64,000 bases of DNA from Favolaschia claudopus (lineage: Eukaryota > Basidiomycota > Agaricomycetes > Agaricales > Mycenaceae). Position 1 is the stretch's first letter. Each line of letters opens with the position of its first letter. The translations under genes and the position numbers were made by a program. Of the stretch, positions 12,901-25,701 are shown piece by piece. The stretch is taken from contig JAWWNJ010000019.1 of assembly GCA_037176885.1 (NCBI GenBank), forward strand, positions 2,170,001 through 2,234,000, written 5' to 3'. The notes below the pieces were generated by a model. The model was not told where the DNA came from. It ran no database searches and was given only the letters and a program-made list of their open reading frames with translations.

Positions 12901-12962
12901 TGGAGCTGGAGAAGAAACTGGAGCGTTTGAGGAGTGCTAGTCAGCAATTGTTTGCCTTGTAA
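9908..12962 (+). CDS. Dynamin-like large GTPase (Mx-like), paralogue 1
   Basis: This predicted membrane-remodelling GTPase belongs to the dynamin superfamily. Eleven exons join in phase to about 818 residues: 9908-10059, 10120-10242, 10314-10633, 10696-10818, 10878-10946, 11008-11029, 11081-11347, 11413-11814, 11868-12065, 12132-12673 and 12724-12962. The G1 P-loop GGQSAGKSS is at about residue 65, the G3 motif DLPG near 197, and the G4 motif TKPD near 268. A helical stalk follows, and the last exon is charged and coiled, as expected of a GTPase effector domain. The first 50 residues are Ser/Asp-rich and disordered. I see no pleckstrin-homology or proline-rich domain, so it resembles Mx-type and fungal dynamin-like proteins more than classical dynamin. 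All key motifs are present and the frame is intact. A paralogue lies 17 kb downstream. Confidence 0.9.
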
Positions 12963-13205
12963 TTCTGTTTTAGTATTACAATTTGTGAGTATTCTCGGTG
13001 CCAACATGATGATTTACAGTACGGTTGTCGTTTGGAATTCTTGACTCACACATAGAATGCATTGTCACAATTCACCAGGTGAAAAATTCATACGAACAGG
13101 CGTCAATTTTTCAAATTTCAGACGGAATTCAGCTGACCCTGATGCTTTTGGTTCCATTTCCATCCAACTCTTTCGCATCAGGAAAACCAAAAACGTCTCG
13201 TCCAT

Positions 13206-13703
13206 TTACATGCCCACGGCCCCACACACCAACGCCACGCCCAAAACAATCACCGCCGAGTTCAACTTCCACTTCGGGCGCAAATTGAGCGCAGCGCCCT
13301 TATCGGTATCGTTTTTGGGGGTATTGAGGCACAGACTGGTCTTATTATGCTCGGTGGCACAGTTGGCGAATTGCATGAACCGGTCGGCGGTGAAGACATT
13401 GTTGTACGGGCAGCCACAGGTGGTATTCGCGAATGTCGCGGTGCTGCCTACGGTGTCACAGCAGGTTCGGAGGACGGTATCTGGATCCTCGGCGACGCAG
13501 CCTGTGGTGTGAGCGTGAATTTGAATTTCTGTGAGTATATCGTCGAAATTCAGGGCTCGGGATCACTGACCATAGAAGTTGCCTGAGCCTGTCACGAAGC
13601 CAGGCCGACCTGCGCAACCTGAGGGAAACGGGGGGAAGGACGAGGATGTCGCGCTCGCGGACGAGGACGAGGGCGTGACTGAGGAAGACAGAGACGATGA
13701 CAT
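13206..13703 (-). CDS. Small cysteine-rich, tail-anchored-looking protein, copy 1
   Basis: There are two exons (13703-13571 and 13501-13206) with a 69 bp intron in phase 1, giving 142 residues. The N-terminus is Ser-rich and not a clear signal peptide. The second exon opens with GCV and contains a CC pair, the landmark VGSTATF, then TTCGCPYN and two more cysteines. It ends in a hydrophobic segment (SAVIVLGVALVCGAVGM) at the extreme C-terminus. That end suggests a tail anchor or a GPI signal. The function is unknown. Two further members of this family lie at 14217-14678 and 26859-27301, all on the minus strand with the intron in the same place. The gene is convergent with dynamin 1 and ends about 240 bp from it. 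Confidence 0.7.
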
Positions 13704-14216
13704 GAGGGAAGAGCGTCAAGAGCTGTGATGTTGCCCTGCGTCGACTGCTTAATTTAAAGGACCTCCGGATTCAATGACACACGCCGCGGCGCGTCCAAGT
13801 TCTCCACAGACTCCACCTGCCTAGACTCTGCCTAGCAACGGCTGTCACTGATGTCGCTGCAATTCGCGTTGATTCAGATGGGTTTTGAGAAGGCTGAAGC
13901 GCTGAAGGCTAGCCTTTTTCAAATCGGCTGTTTTCCTTGAAAATTATCGTTCCGTTTGCTCAGGTCGACTAAGCACAGTCTGAGCCTGCAGAGAGAGAAT
14001 ACAAGGAGAAGGAAGCAAGTCAGTGACCGCTGGCTATCTTGTGAATCAAAGGAGAAGTCAACATCTGAACCGCTAATCAACGCAAATCATCGTCGTTGAT
14101 CGCCATTGAATCCTCTCATCATCGGTTCGGAGCCGTAGCTCTGCAATTTAGAGTGATTTTCTGTTCGATAAATGACACGTACACACTTGAGAAAGTAAGT
14201 CCTGTAACGCTTTCTT

Positions 14217-14678
14217 TCACATCCCTATCATCAGCCTCAAAACCGACCAAATTCCCCAAAGCATTCCCGTCAACATCAACTCGAGGTCCCACCTCGGTCG
14301 CGGATGGAAAGATGGCTCCCGAGGAATGTGTTGGCATAAACTGCCTTTCTCGTTTTCGGTAGTACAGTCCATGAACAGTTTGTAGTTGCCGGGGACAAAT
14401 ACATCGTTGAAAGGGCAGCCACAAGTCATGTTTACGAACGTCGCGGTACTGCCCACCTCGTGGCAGCAAAATTGGAGGACGATGTCGGAATCACTGGCGA
14501 CGCAGCCTGTAAAGTCCCGAGGAATAAGATAACAATCAGCATCGTTTGCAGAGAGCTTACCTCGAAACATGGCACCAGCTTCCATCCGTCCTTCAAGACC
14601 GGCGCAGGCGCTCGGAAGAGGAGGCCATGGAAATGGTACGATGACATTATAATTCGAGGAGGTGGAAAGAGTGGGCAT
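14217..14678 (-). CDS. Small cysteine-rich protein, copy 2
   Basis: This is the same family as 13206-13703. Exon 1 is 14678-14561 and exon 2 is 14506-14217, separated by a 54 bp intron in phase 1. Because the intron length is a multiple of three, the unspliced frame is also open. The landmarks GCVAS, a CC pair, VGSTATF and TCGCPF are conserved. The C-terminus is hydrophobic but contains a Trp/Arg interruption, so this copy may have drifted. The protein is about 135 residues and its role is unknown. It lies 0.5 kb from copy 1 in the same orientation and looks like a tandem duplicate. Confidence 0.6.
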   Translation of the reverse strand: MPTLSTSSNYNVIVPFPWPPLPSACAGLEGRMEAGAMFRGKLSANDADCYLIPRDFTGCVASDSDIVLQFCCHEVGSTATFVNMTCGCPFNDVFVPGNYKLFMDCTTENEKGSLCQHIPREPSFHPRPRWDLELMLTGMLWGIWSVLRLMIGM

Positions 14679-17600
14679 TGCTTCGTGCGACGTCGACGAA
14701 TGTCACGGAGGGTGTTATATAGGTGAATACTGAATTGTGATGCAGTAGCCGCTTGAGATGATTGACTGCCTGTACTAGCGTTGCTACAGATCTGGAATCG
14801 TATAAGTAGCCACCATGGCACTGCCCATAAGTCGGGATAAGTGTAAGTATGTACGTAGGGTCCGAATCGTAACAGCCACCTGAAAGCAGATGCTGGATAA
14901 GTATATCAGAGGGCACGAAGCGTAGGTCAGGAAAAAGGTCGATGAGCAGCGCAGTGGAGAGTCATTGAGTGAGGCAGAAGCCGACTGAGAAAGCTGGTGA
15001 AGAGCGATAAGCGAAACCAAAGCGCAAGCACTTGGGATTCATCCCCCACGAGGCGACGGTGAGGACATGTCCGTCACAGCACATCCACCGGCCCTCTCAC
15101 ATCCCCTTCACTGCTCATCGACAGACGCATCCGCTCCGAAGTTCTCGCCTCGCCTCGCCGCCAAGTCCACCCCCCCTCCCGAGATAAAGAATTCGTGTAG
15201 TCGACTGGCAGCATACGCGTACGAGACCGCGCACGATCAACGCGGACGATGACGGAGAAGACGAGACTGGCTGGATCCTCCAGTACCGCCTCCTCCATGG
15301 ATCATGCCTTCGACGATGCAAAGTAGCGACGGCGCGACAGCGGCGCCTGGGGGACCGCAATAGCCTCATAGAGCACTCTCCATCGGGTGTTTCTCGTCCG
15401 ACGGTAACGCTGCAGCCATGCACTCGACACCAAGGCCGACCTGCACGACCGAGTAACCCGCCCCGCGGACCCCCCACATCCATTTTCCAAAACGCTGGTA
15501 TAGTATGGGAATCCGCTTCCGAGAGACGGTGACACTGTCCCTCCATAGCGCACACGAGACCAAGAGGGAGCATCGAATAGCTCCGCTGCCGGTTCCAGCC
15601 ACTCCGACCGGTGCGCAGCGACGGTCTAAACCCTGGGAGACATCTCCGCCTCGTCTCGATCCCACTCTGCACCCACCCACAGGAACGACTCCGGCCCCTG
15701 TCCCCTCCCCTAGAGTCCCCGAGCACCTCGACCCTTCGGCAGTACAAACCAGCCACGGTACCAGCGGCATCTGACTCCCTCAGGACCAGAGGAAACCCAT
15801 TATCCGTCAAAGGCATCTCGCCCCCAGGTACTCGAAGCAGGCGGGCGCAGCTGGCTACGACGTGCAAGGGGACTGGTAACCAAGCGCCCTGCTGCAGAGC
15901 CCGGCTCATGGCCCTTCTCAAACGCGTTCCTCGTTTGAATGAGATAGGAGCCGCTCTGCGAGACGGCGGCGACCCCTCCATAGCGCACACGAGAACCAGA
16001 CCAAGCCTCGAAGCTCTGCTGGCTGTTCTACCACTCCGACTGGTACGCAGGTCTACACTCGCGAGCCGTCTTCGTCCCGTCTTACTCACGCTCCAAATCC
16101 ATCCCCATGCACATCCCCAGTCCTCGCCACCGCCCCACACGCATTCCTCGTCCGCATCCTCCCCGGCATGCAGGAAACCCTCGAGCAGCTCGACCTAACG
16201 TGCCGCTGGTCAAAGCCTGCGAATCGTGTGGTCCGACCGTATACAGTCACAGTCAAGACAAGAATCATCATGATCAAGGCGGGGGAGACGCAGGACACGA
16301 GTGACGAGTGCAAGGCGTTGCGCGATGCGCGAATACTAGACGCTGCGCGAGAAAGAAGTCCTTTCGCCCGATCCACAACCCGCACCCGGCATCTCGCTCG
16401 CTCCATCATCATCGTCCCCGACACTCGTACGCTGCACCGCCAGGCCGCTGTGCCAGCAGCAGCACGAACCGCGAGTTCAGAGCGGGCTGCGGGCGGTCAT
16501 TCTGCAACGTCATCGCGACAATGGGGAGTACACCGGCCTGAGACCCCGGGTCTTCGTCTTGAAGTACCATGTCGGGAGCTTCGGAGTGATAATGCACACG
16601 AGACCACGCATCCTTGACGAACGGTGGCGACGTGCGAGTCAAGGACGGGCGGGCTGCATTGGATTGAGGTGAGACTGGGGTGAGTAGGAAACGATGCCGA
16701 CCGATAGACAGTGTTGCTGCCTCGGGTCTGCGTAGATCTGGAAATACGGTCAGCAAAGCGTCTAGGTGATGGGGGGTGCGAATGACAAGATAGGGAAAGA
16801 AAGAGGTCGAAGACTGTCGAGGCAAGGGATACGATATGATACAACGGCGGCAACATAACGCAGCTCAGCGACGGTCAACGTCGAAGACAGGACGGGGTAG
16901 GAAGAAGGAAGACGAAGAAGAACCAGGAAAGGGTCAGTCACTCACCAATAACACGCTCGTCATCTTCTTCTTCCTCCACCCCCTGCCCCTTCCGTCCTAT
17001 CCTCCCCCGCCACTTCCTCCGCTTTTCATCGCCTCGTCCCTCATTCGCCGCACATCATCCTATCCATCCCGCAACCTCTTTCTGACGTCGCACAATCACC
17101 GCGCGCGTCCGCCCTGCGACCCCATCCTCGTCGATGGTGGAATCGACGCAGAGAGACCATACCGTGAGGGCACGGAACGAGCCGGCCGGGAGAAAAGAGA
17201 AGGGTGTGACGAGGTTGGTGGGTTGGTGGGGAGATTTGAGGTAGGCCTGGATATAAGCGGGTCAGTCCCAAGTCAAGCGTCCAGCGTAAGTCGAGGGGTA
17301 AGGGGGGCAGAGAATGGAAGAGGCGCGAGGGAGGAAGGAAACAGGAGAGGAGAGGAACGTGGGGAAGACGGAGATGCGAGAGATGAGGTTGGGTGAGGGA
17401 AGGAGGTGAATGACGGACGTTTGCACGATGTATGATAACAAGAAGAAAAGGTGGGAGAAAAGGAGACAGGTAGATAAAGGAAAGAAGGGGACGAGGAGGG
17501 TAGAAGGGAAGGGAAGGTGTAACGTACCGAGCCAACGTCGACACGCTTTTAAGGCATCCTCTGCCTATGCTGCCCCATCGAATCATGCAGCCATGAGCGC

Positions 17601-17900
17601 CAGCCACGAGCGTGTGGTTCGGTGTGTATGTAGATTCGTTGCTGTTTTTTTTATTTATCATCGCGGGGAGCTGGATGAGGGAAAGCGTGAGCAAATACAT
17701 TAGTCTATTCGAAATCCGCGATTCAGCATGAGAGGCGAAGGTCGAAAGAAGGGGAGGAGACGTACCACTCGTGGTCTAAATCCACACACATGAGGATTCA
17801 ATGCAGCCACCAGCGTGGTGTGTATGGGTGAATGTCAGCCTTCAGTACATACGACGAAGTTAGTCATGGTGAGGCAGGCGTCAGGAAGAAGGCGAGGAGG
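14679..17900. other. GC-rich region with imperfect tandem duplication, no recognised gene
   Basis: Long overlapping frames on both strands (up to 341 codons) come from base composition: the predicted proteins are Arg/Pro/Ser-rich and carry no domain. Two segments of about 435 bp are diverged tandem copies. The word CTCCATAGCGCACACGAG recurs at 15541 and 15976 with matching context on both sides. From 17130 to 17520 the plus strand is strongly purine-rich. Confidence 0.45.
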
Positions 17901-20900
17901 CGTACCGTGCAGATTGCTTATGATTCGGTCTTCAAAGTGGAGCTATTGAAACGTCCTCCAATAAGAACTACACCACCGTTTGTTCCGGACCTCCGGAGGA
18001 CGTTTTGACAGATGCTGTTAGCTGACATCTCCGAAACATTCCCTGGAGACCGAAACATCGATTCCCAGACAATCCGTCGGCGATGATGTCCTGGGGACAT
18101 TCTGCGCTGAAGCTCTCCAGGACATTAGAGCCAGTTTGCTGACGGCGCTTGCCATAAATAATATTTGAATTGCTTCTTAAATTCGATCAAAATACAAATA
18201 AAAAAATGGTATTGCAAGCAACAAAAGTATACATTGAGTGGCTACACAAATGATTCTAGGAGGGAGAGGAGAAGAGGAGGGAGAGGAAGTAAATGATAAT
18301 TTTCCGGAAGATGGAGAGAAAGAGAGGTGGGGAGAGGGCCGAAGCGTGTTGATGAGAGAGGCTTGGGGAGGACGACGGCAAGGACTTTGATGAAGGTTTG
18401 CATGGGTTACACTCTTGAGAAGTTTTCAGCTTGCGGCCTTGGACTCTTGCGACCGTTGTCTTGCAGTCTCAGCCTTGCACAGTGAGGTTCTTGGATCTTG
18501 CGGACTTGCGACTCTTGCCTGAGGTGGAGAGATCTTCGTGCCACAACGGACTTGAAGAGGCTTGAAGATTGAAGCTTGAAGGGATGTTGAGGAGAGATGA
18601 CAGTGTCAGAGGCTTCGAGCTTCCTTCTGGGGTGTCGTGAAAGACGAGGAGTTTGGAGGGGGGATGAGGGAAGAAGACAAGAGAGTGACGTGGCAGCGGA
18701 GACCGTAATGACAAACATCACCATTGAACATCAGTGTTTTATCAAACTGGTTGTGGCGTTGTACAACCCCGAAAAACGCCGAAAAACGCAACAAAACGTC
18801 ACAACGCATTGTAACCACAACGCCAAGCCTTTTTTTGACAACGCCTGACCTCTTTTTCGTTTGCGCACAACAACGGCTGGGCAGAAAATTTTGGTTAAAG
18901 TGCACAATGTGAGCTATCAATTGAGTACATATTCTCCCTCAAACTCTAATGGGTATGACCGTCCTATCGAGCCCAGTTCTCAGAAAATTTTGGCAGAACA
19001 ACGGCAAAATGCCGGAAAACGCCGACAACGCGGCAACCATTTTGATGGATTGCTGATGAATGATGCCACGTCATGATGCGATGTGGGGACTTCATCGTTT
19101 TCTCGAGTTCGACGCCAAATCCAGCAGCAAAAGGTTGCGTCCGCTCGAGGAACTTCATGAACTTCCTTGGAATACATTGTGCATTCAATACTAAGTCACA
19201 AGGAGTTTATTGGGGGATATAGCTACTCCAAATACAGTACTTGTTGAATCAGACGAGCTTAAGATTCCAGTATATATCTTAAGATTTGAACAACCTTCTA
19301 GGATGTCCTTCAACCATCCACAGACTGTCCCAACCACGCTTCTGAGGACATTTCGAAATTGAGAGCTGTTGGAGCTCGCAAATCATGGTTCCGAGGACAT
19401 CACACCTCGGACATTATTTTGACATTTGAATAAAATGGTGGTGTAGACACCAATGGAAAAACGCCATGAAGCTCGGCTTCTGGCACAAATAGAGATAAAG
19501 AGACGAAAACGAATTTAATGAGAATAGCGTACCGTCCGAGATAGTTTCGTCACAGAGCCTAGCACTTGCCACTCGGCCAAGAAAACCTGTGGGTAGGCGA
19601 AGGATAAGACCCAGAGCATACAGGAAACACGCGTGTTTCTCCTTCAGAGTCCTTGCATATGCATGGGACGAGGCTGAGTTGGGCTGACGAGTCGGACGAA
19701 TGAGATGAATATTCCTTCTTGTCATCATATGAGAGCGTCGTACCATTCCCCTCATTATGCTGCTGCCTTCAGAGCGAGCTGAGATCATCTCGTCGTAGTC
19801 GTATGTAGCTAACAATCCGCTAATCGCCGGCAGTGCGTCTAACAGCCAGTATTTGGGAGCCATGAAGATTCAGACCGGTTGAGGAGCGTTGAAGGGTGGG
19901 CATCTCCGAGCCATAGGGGAATCCCGGGATTGCAGAAGACGTAGCGAACCACCTACGCCGTGCACATTGCTTGGGGTGACGGGTCGAGGTCGATGGCGAC
20001 GACAAACGAGAAGCAAAGAAGGTTAGGGTTAGCGTCACTTCTGATGGTAACTCCAGTCACACCTCCTCAACCACAACTCCCACCATCGATTCCCGAATCT
20101 CGAGCTGGGGATCTCGAGAGACCTCGAGGCTCGGAGCACGGGTAGGGGCGAAAGCTCTTACTCTGTCTGACCTATATTGATTCCTGTCTGCCTCCGTAAT
20201 CCAGTCGGAATCTAGTTTTTTCAAGGGTTTTCTTCGAATACTTGTCGCTACTCGTCGACAGTCGAATACAAAAAGCAAACCGAAAGCTTGAGCTCCTCGA
20301 TCCGGTCTCCTATTTGACGATGACAGTTGCTTCCTGCTGCTGGGACTCTCTCCCCAATATCCCTACTGTGATTCGGTTTTGGATACATATACTGATCAAC
20401 ATCCGAGCTACTCCTGCATCTACGCTTATCTGCCGGAACTTTTAACGTCACTCTACACAATCGCGCACCCCAGCATGGTCCCCTGTCCCTCGTCTCCCTC
20501 TCATCCTCTTCTAGCTCTCTCTTCAGAAACGAAATGCGCATCAACACCGACTCCATTTCTTCGACTAAAATTGAAAGAAACCTACTTACATGACACCACC
20601 CTCCGAGTCGCCGCCAATCCGCAATCAAGACAGTTCGTTCCGTCACTGGTCCTTGAAACCTGGGTTGAACGTTAACGACCGGCTCCTGTTGATCGATATA
20701 GTTACACCGAATAAGCACGTCGTCGGTCGGCGCGGATTTCTATTCAGGTGCGTAGTCTCGGCTGCTTCTCCCCTGCTTCTGTCTTACTATTATCATCACT
20801 GCTAACGATTCAACACACCCACCCTCCAGATCCACCACTAAACCTTCGCCAACCCCAGGCGGAGAGCCTCCGACCGCGACATAACATACAATACCTGCCG

Positions 20901-23270
20901 GATTCAAGCCTTGGAAGCCCTCAGATGCCGTGGACATCCATGCATTCAGCGATTATCATCCGCCAGAAATTTGTTGTTCTCGCGACAGGTATCTGTTATA
21001 GTACTACTACGAGACTACGGTACTTATGTTGATATGGATTCGATTCACAGACACCAAATCGTACTCAATCTCGCCATAGCTGGGAAAACCAAATCTTTCT
21101 CAAGCTTGAACTTGTAACTGGCTGATCCATCCGATTTTGCGCAGCTTGAAATCGGCGCGGGGTTGGGGCCGCGGAATGCGACTTCGATGCTCAGCACACA
21201 GCAAAACTGATAATTTTTCCGCCGACGAGGCGCCCAAGATCTTCGATACCTTACGGGAGCGGGAATTCCCTACGGTAGCGGGAATTCCTTACGATGGCCG
21301 GAATATTTTACTTACAAATGGCGGGAATTGCTTACAGTCGTGGTAGCCTGAGCGGGAAATACATCACGGTAACGTTCGGAATCTTTTCATTCTGTCTGCT
21401 CGTTGACATACCACTTCAGGCTGTTACTTATCATTTGGTAATTCTGGTCGAGGTTGGTGTTTGCCACCCAACGTTCTTTTGACATTCTCTTTTGTGCCAA
21501 TCAGCGAGTTTCTATGTGAGCAGCATCCGGGCAATTCATTTGAATCTAGGAGCAACGGTGTATACAGTAATAGTAGGACCCAGGATTATATACATGGTCC
21601 GCGGAATATGACGGGTTGTATTGAGGTACTTAATGTCGAGTATCAAACTACCAACACCCTGGTCCAACAGCGAAGTTCTATGATATCTATCTACATGTCT
21701 TGACATCAATCTGACTGGAAACCTTATCACAGATGCTACTTAAACTGTAAGATATGGAATCCAGTGGCACATTCGCGAATGTCCCATTCACTAACATGCA
21801 ACCCGAGCACTCTTCTACTGAGGCTTCCTGGTTCTCTTTACTTCGGACACCACAGCTACCATGTTCAGTGATGGCGGACTCTCATTCGCTGCGTGGATGC
21901 TTGTGCCTGAATTCTTGGGTACATGCTCTTTGCTAGAGCCGCTCCTTCCGTTTCTCCTCGACGATGTGATTACATCCAACCTTCAAATACCGCAGCGCTG
22001 CATTCTCTTTGACACCATGCTTCATCAACTCGTTGAACGGTATCCACGGCACACAGATTTATTCGGTGTCTATGTGATAACGAGGAGTTCTATTGAGCAT
22101 CACTGCTAAGCATTTTACATTCACCTCCGCTCTGCATCAAAGGTACGATCGGCAGTTAATGTAAAATCAATGAATGCGGTGTCGAAGATTACCCCACAAT
22201 ACGCTGCTCACAGGAGACATTCGTCAATGGATTTGTTCATCCAAAAGCAAGTACAATACAGCAAAGTGGATGCATACCGCGAATTATTTTGACCGGTCGA
22301 AAGACTTCGAAATCTCTCCCACATGAGATGTGAGAACTCTGGATCCACAAACTCATTATGCGGAATTTATACGATGTCAAATTTTCCGGCTCGATGACTT
22401 CTCGCGCATGCTCACAGGCTGTTTCACGGAGACTGAATCATTACTCAGGATCAGTCGATTTAGGCACTCAAACTGCTTGCAAATGCGCCTCAGTACTGAT
22501 TGGGACGTGACACCTGGGAGCTTCCCTCGTTCTGTTCCACCGAGATCTGAGAGCTTGCGGCAGACTACCATCCTCTCTTCCCACCATGATTTCAGCCGAG
22601 GTGACTCTCTAATGGCTTCTGGAAACTGCGGGAAATATGTGGTAGAATTGCAAAATCGACAATTCAGACAGACTTTGTTCAAGTTGCAACTACATTCAAG
22701 GAGTCTTGCTTCAAGGATGAATCCCGCTTGATGAATTATCTCGACTTCGACCTATTTCTCCACTTTCGGCTCGGTTATGCAGCGTTTCTGCATGCTCCCG
22801 GCCCGTTATGATTCAAGGTCTCGGTCGTCGCTGATCAAAGATAAGTGCGGTATATTGTTCATACTATCGACGTCCTCAAACCCAGCGCTTAATCCAAGTG
22901 CCCTGTAATTCTTTTTGTCGCCTTAGTATGCAACCCTTGACAAGTTACAAGTAAATTCATTGCAACGGTACATAGTCATCTCTGGAGATCTACTGAGCAT
23001 TGGTTTTAGGCTTCAAAATCTTTCCGCTCTTTTTCGTCAAGTGGGTTCTACCGCTGGGCACGGGGAGACTCGTGGGATCGGCGTCATGGGGCCTATGAGG
23101 CGGAGGAGGGTCCGGGGGCGAAGGCGTAACTTGAGTACTTGCTTTGTACGCTGGGACAACCCTCGGAAACCGGCGTTCGTTATTCGGACCGTGCCGTGTA
23201 ATACTACCTACCTACCCGCCAATGCCCATCAAAGGTGCGCTGTTCTTTTCACCCTTTATGAACAATCCTC
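17901..23270. other. Long intergenic stretch, no recognised gene
   Basis: Nothing here supports a gene model. A possible decayed inverted-repeat element spans about 18745-19043: its ends share a roughly 20-base imperfect match around GGTTGTGGCGTTGT, but no target duplication is clear. At 21245-21340 a short word (GCGGGAATTCCTTAC and variants) is repeated three to four times in tandem. Open frames at 20248-20718 (minus) and 22330-22731 (plus) show no known domain or paired splice sites. Confidence 0.4.
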
Positions 23271-23297
23271 ATGCTTTGTCTCCTAGATCACACTGAA

Positions 23298-25160
23298 ATG
23301 GCTTCTTTGGCTTCCAAGCTGATACCACTCCCTGGCCTCATAGTTTCCTCGACAATTGCAATCATGCTCTTGATATACTCAAACCACAACAGTCCAGCCT
23401 TGTATGCCTATATTTCGGGGCATCCCACTTCTACCCAAATTGGACTACAGCTCGTGATCCATGTTTTGGGGTTTACCCATGTTCTGGCACTCTCCACCAT
23501 TATGAATCTATCCACCCGCCTCCATTTCCAACAGAACTCTGTCTCGTTAGCCCGGTTGCAGCTCTGGAGCTCCCTTTCAGCTATCAAGGTCGCATGGAAT
23601 CTACCAATGATGCATGCAGGGGTTTTGTTCGGATACCTCTTCCTTCACCTTCTACCTGCATCGCTTTGGGCTGGTGCGCTTGCCCCCATCCCCACGCAGA
23701 GTACAATTTTAGGGCAAATCCATATTGCAGCCTACCCTGAAGACCCATCTGGCGACTTTTGGAATCAGACCAAAGGAGCACAGCTGACCTTCCTCATCGA
23801 ACCAGTTACAAGAAATGGAAATGGAGTGTTCTCTTTTACGCCTGCAGCTATTCTCCATGGTCCAATCTTGAATTCAGCATCAGGTGCAGCGGGCATGGGA
23901 TCTCCCCAGGTTCATGCAAAAATCGACAATAGTCAGCTATCCTACACAGGACGGTCATATGGAGTTGGTGCAAGTGCAGGTCTTGACACTTTTGTGCTTC
24001 CCAAGGGAGACTTTGCCCCTCTGAATTATGTTTATGAAGAAACAGGTTACTTGACACAGGTGAACTGCTTGAAGAATGAAACTACTGGGTGGGGTTTGCA
24101 TTTCTGGGCCAATCGCAGCAGCACAGTGTTTCCCGATGAATACCTTGCATGTGGAGTGCTACCAAACAGCCCATATTATGCAGGGAGATTGTTCCCTGAC
24201 TCTGGATGTGCAGGACACATGTATGGCTTTGAAGCAGATTGGTATGGATTGCTTTCTACTGAAAACCCGCCTGCAGCCCATCTTTTCGCACTCCAAGGGA
24301 GATCTGGTTTCTCACATCACTTTTTTGCTATCGCAACTGGCGACGGAGTGTATTCCACATTGAACAAGACACAATGCGAAGCAGTTTTCATACCTCAGAG
24401 ATTTCAGATTTCTGTCAACATGACCACCTCTCTCATCACTGTTGAACCAATTGGCAATTCTTCTGTTGAGGTGGATCCAAGCTCTGGCACATATGGCATG
24501 GGACTTGGACTTTTGCCACAGTGGATAATAATTCAGGCGACATATCTGTCCAGAGGAATCACTGGTCCCTTTACCTCTGCTTTGGCTGATGCATTCATCT
24601 CCAACACGGAAAATGTTGCTCTTGCTCAAGATGCTTCAGCAAATGACACAAGCATCATTCTCAAAGGAACCTCCACTGCTCTTGAATCCATAATTGATGA
24701 CCTCCTTGTACAAATTGCTAGTGCGCAACTTGAAATTGCATGGCGAGACTCTGGAGTTTTAGATGCAGCAACCAGTACTTCCACCCTTGTTACTGTGGCT
24801 GCTATGCGGCTTGGGACATTGCAATACATCATTTTAGCTGCCTCCCTGAACTTCCTAATTGTGCTTGTCTATGTTGAAGAACTCATAAGAACCAGGGCAT
24901 GGCATGGACTGCAAGCATTTGACTATACCGACATTGTCAATGTGATTGTTGCCGTATCTCGTGGCGGTGAAAACATTGCGCTAGCAGTTACAGCGGAGCA
25001 AAAAGAAAGAAATATCTCGTCCAGGAAGCTTGAGGGCTTGGAAGGCAGTGAAACAAAATTGTTGTTGCAATTCAAAGATGGAAGGCCTATCCTGGAGGCT
25101 GAAGATCCCTTGGGTCCATATAATGAGTTGACAGCTTTGGGATTCTATTCTGCAGAGTGA
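23298..25160 (+). CDS. Large membrane protein, unknown function, single exon
   Basis: An uninterrupted frame of 620 residues starts at the ATG at 23298, which has G at -3 and +4. An in-frame ATG at 23271 lies upstream in weaker context. Two to three hydrophobic helices occupy the first 140 residues (for example LIVSSTIAIMLLIY). A long region with several N-glycosylation motifs and scattered cysteines follows, and one more helix lies near residue 520 (LGTLQYIILAASLNFLIVLV). It ends in a charged tail. The arrangement suggests a surface protein with an extracellular middle and cytoplasmic tail. I recognise it only as an agaric hypothetical family. It is unusual here in having no intron. A fragment of a paralogue's tail lies antisense 0.8 kb downstream. 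Confidence 0.8.
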   Translation: MASLASKLIPLPGLIVSSTIAIMLLIYSNHNSPALYAYISGHPTSTQIGLQLVIHVLGFTHVLALSTIMNLSTRLHFQQNSVSLARLQLWSSLSAIKVAWNLPMMHAGVLFGYLFLHLLPASLWAGALAPIPTQSTILGQIHIAAYPEDPSGDFWNQTKGAQLTFLIEPVTRNGNGVFSFTPAAILHGPILNSASGAAGMGSPQVHAKIDNSQLSYTGRSYGVGASAGLDTFVLPKGDFAPLNYVYEETGYLTQVNCLKNETTGWGLHFWANRSSTVFPDEYLACGVLPNSPYYAGRLFPDSGCAGHMYGFEADWYGLLSTENPPAAHLFALQGRSGFSHHFFAIATGDGVYSTLNKTQCEAVFIPQRFQISVNMTTSLITVEPIGNSSVEVDPSSGTYGMGLGLLPQWIIIQATYLSRGITGPFTSALADAFISNTENVALAQDASANDTSIILKGTSTALESIIDDLLVQIASAQLEIAWRDSGVLDAATSTSTLVTVAAMRLGTLQYIILAASLNFLIVLVYVEELIRTRAWHGLQAFDYTDIVNVIVAVSRGGENIALAVTAEQKERNISSRKLEGLEGSETKLLLQFKDGRPILEAEDPLGPYNELTALGFYSAE

Positions 25161-25701
25161 GTGATACTTTCAATATTATATCTCACAATGGCGAAATTGA
25201 GAACACATCTGAACAGATTCTCTGTGTGACGACTCGGATTGGACACCGTTAGAAGATGGATGGAGATTTTGATGTGTTTCATAATAAGATTAGAGGCAGG
25301 AATTGTTCATATTGTTGAGGCTGAAAATGGTTCAGCTAAGGAAATCATGAAATTTCAACTTGTAGTTGTCAGGCTTCAAATGAGGTATATTGTAGAGCTG
25401 TTGCTGTAACCTTGATTAATTGTTGCTTATCATATATCTGGCAACCTCTCAAAACTCTGTTTTTTCTTGCTAATTTATGCCTCATTGCAGCACTATGTGT
25501 CTGGTACTGGGAGAGATACGGGACTAAATTATTAGCATGAGGTCATAAACCAGTCTGAGTTACTACAGAGCATCATATCTGTACACTGAAGCAATAAAAT
25601 CTCCATCCTCAACATCTATTACATAAATACAGCAAATTCCATTCCTTCTTACTAATACCAGGAGTCCAAGACTGCCAATCATGAACGGAAAAGCTTCAGA
25701 G
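25161..25701. other. 3' flank of the 620-residue membrane gene
   Basis: This is AT-rich sequence without an open frame of note, probably 3' untranslated and intergenic DNA. Confidence 0.4.

Noticed and set aside
15115..16140. 341-codon minus-strand open frame
   Set aside because: Arg/Gly/Ser-rich with no domain, overlapping equally long frames on the other strand in GC-rich DNA that contains a tandem duplication.
17041..17700. 219-codon minus-strand open frame
   Set aside because: It mirrors a purine-rich tract on the plus strand; the protein is low-complexity Pro/Leu/Ser without family features.
17930..19470. One 1.5 kb element bounded by CTACACCACC in inverted orientation
   Set aside because: Only about ten bases match at the proposed ends and no target duplication is visible.
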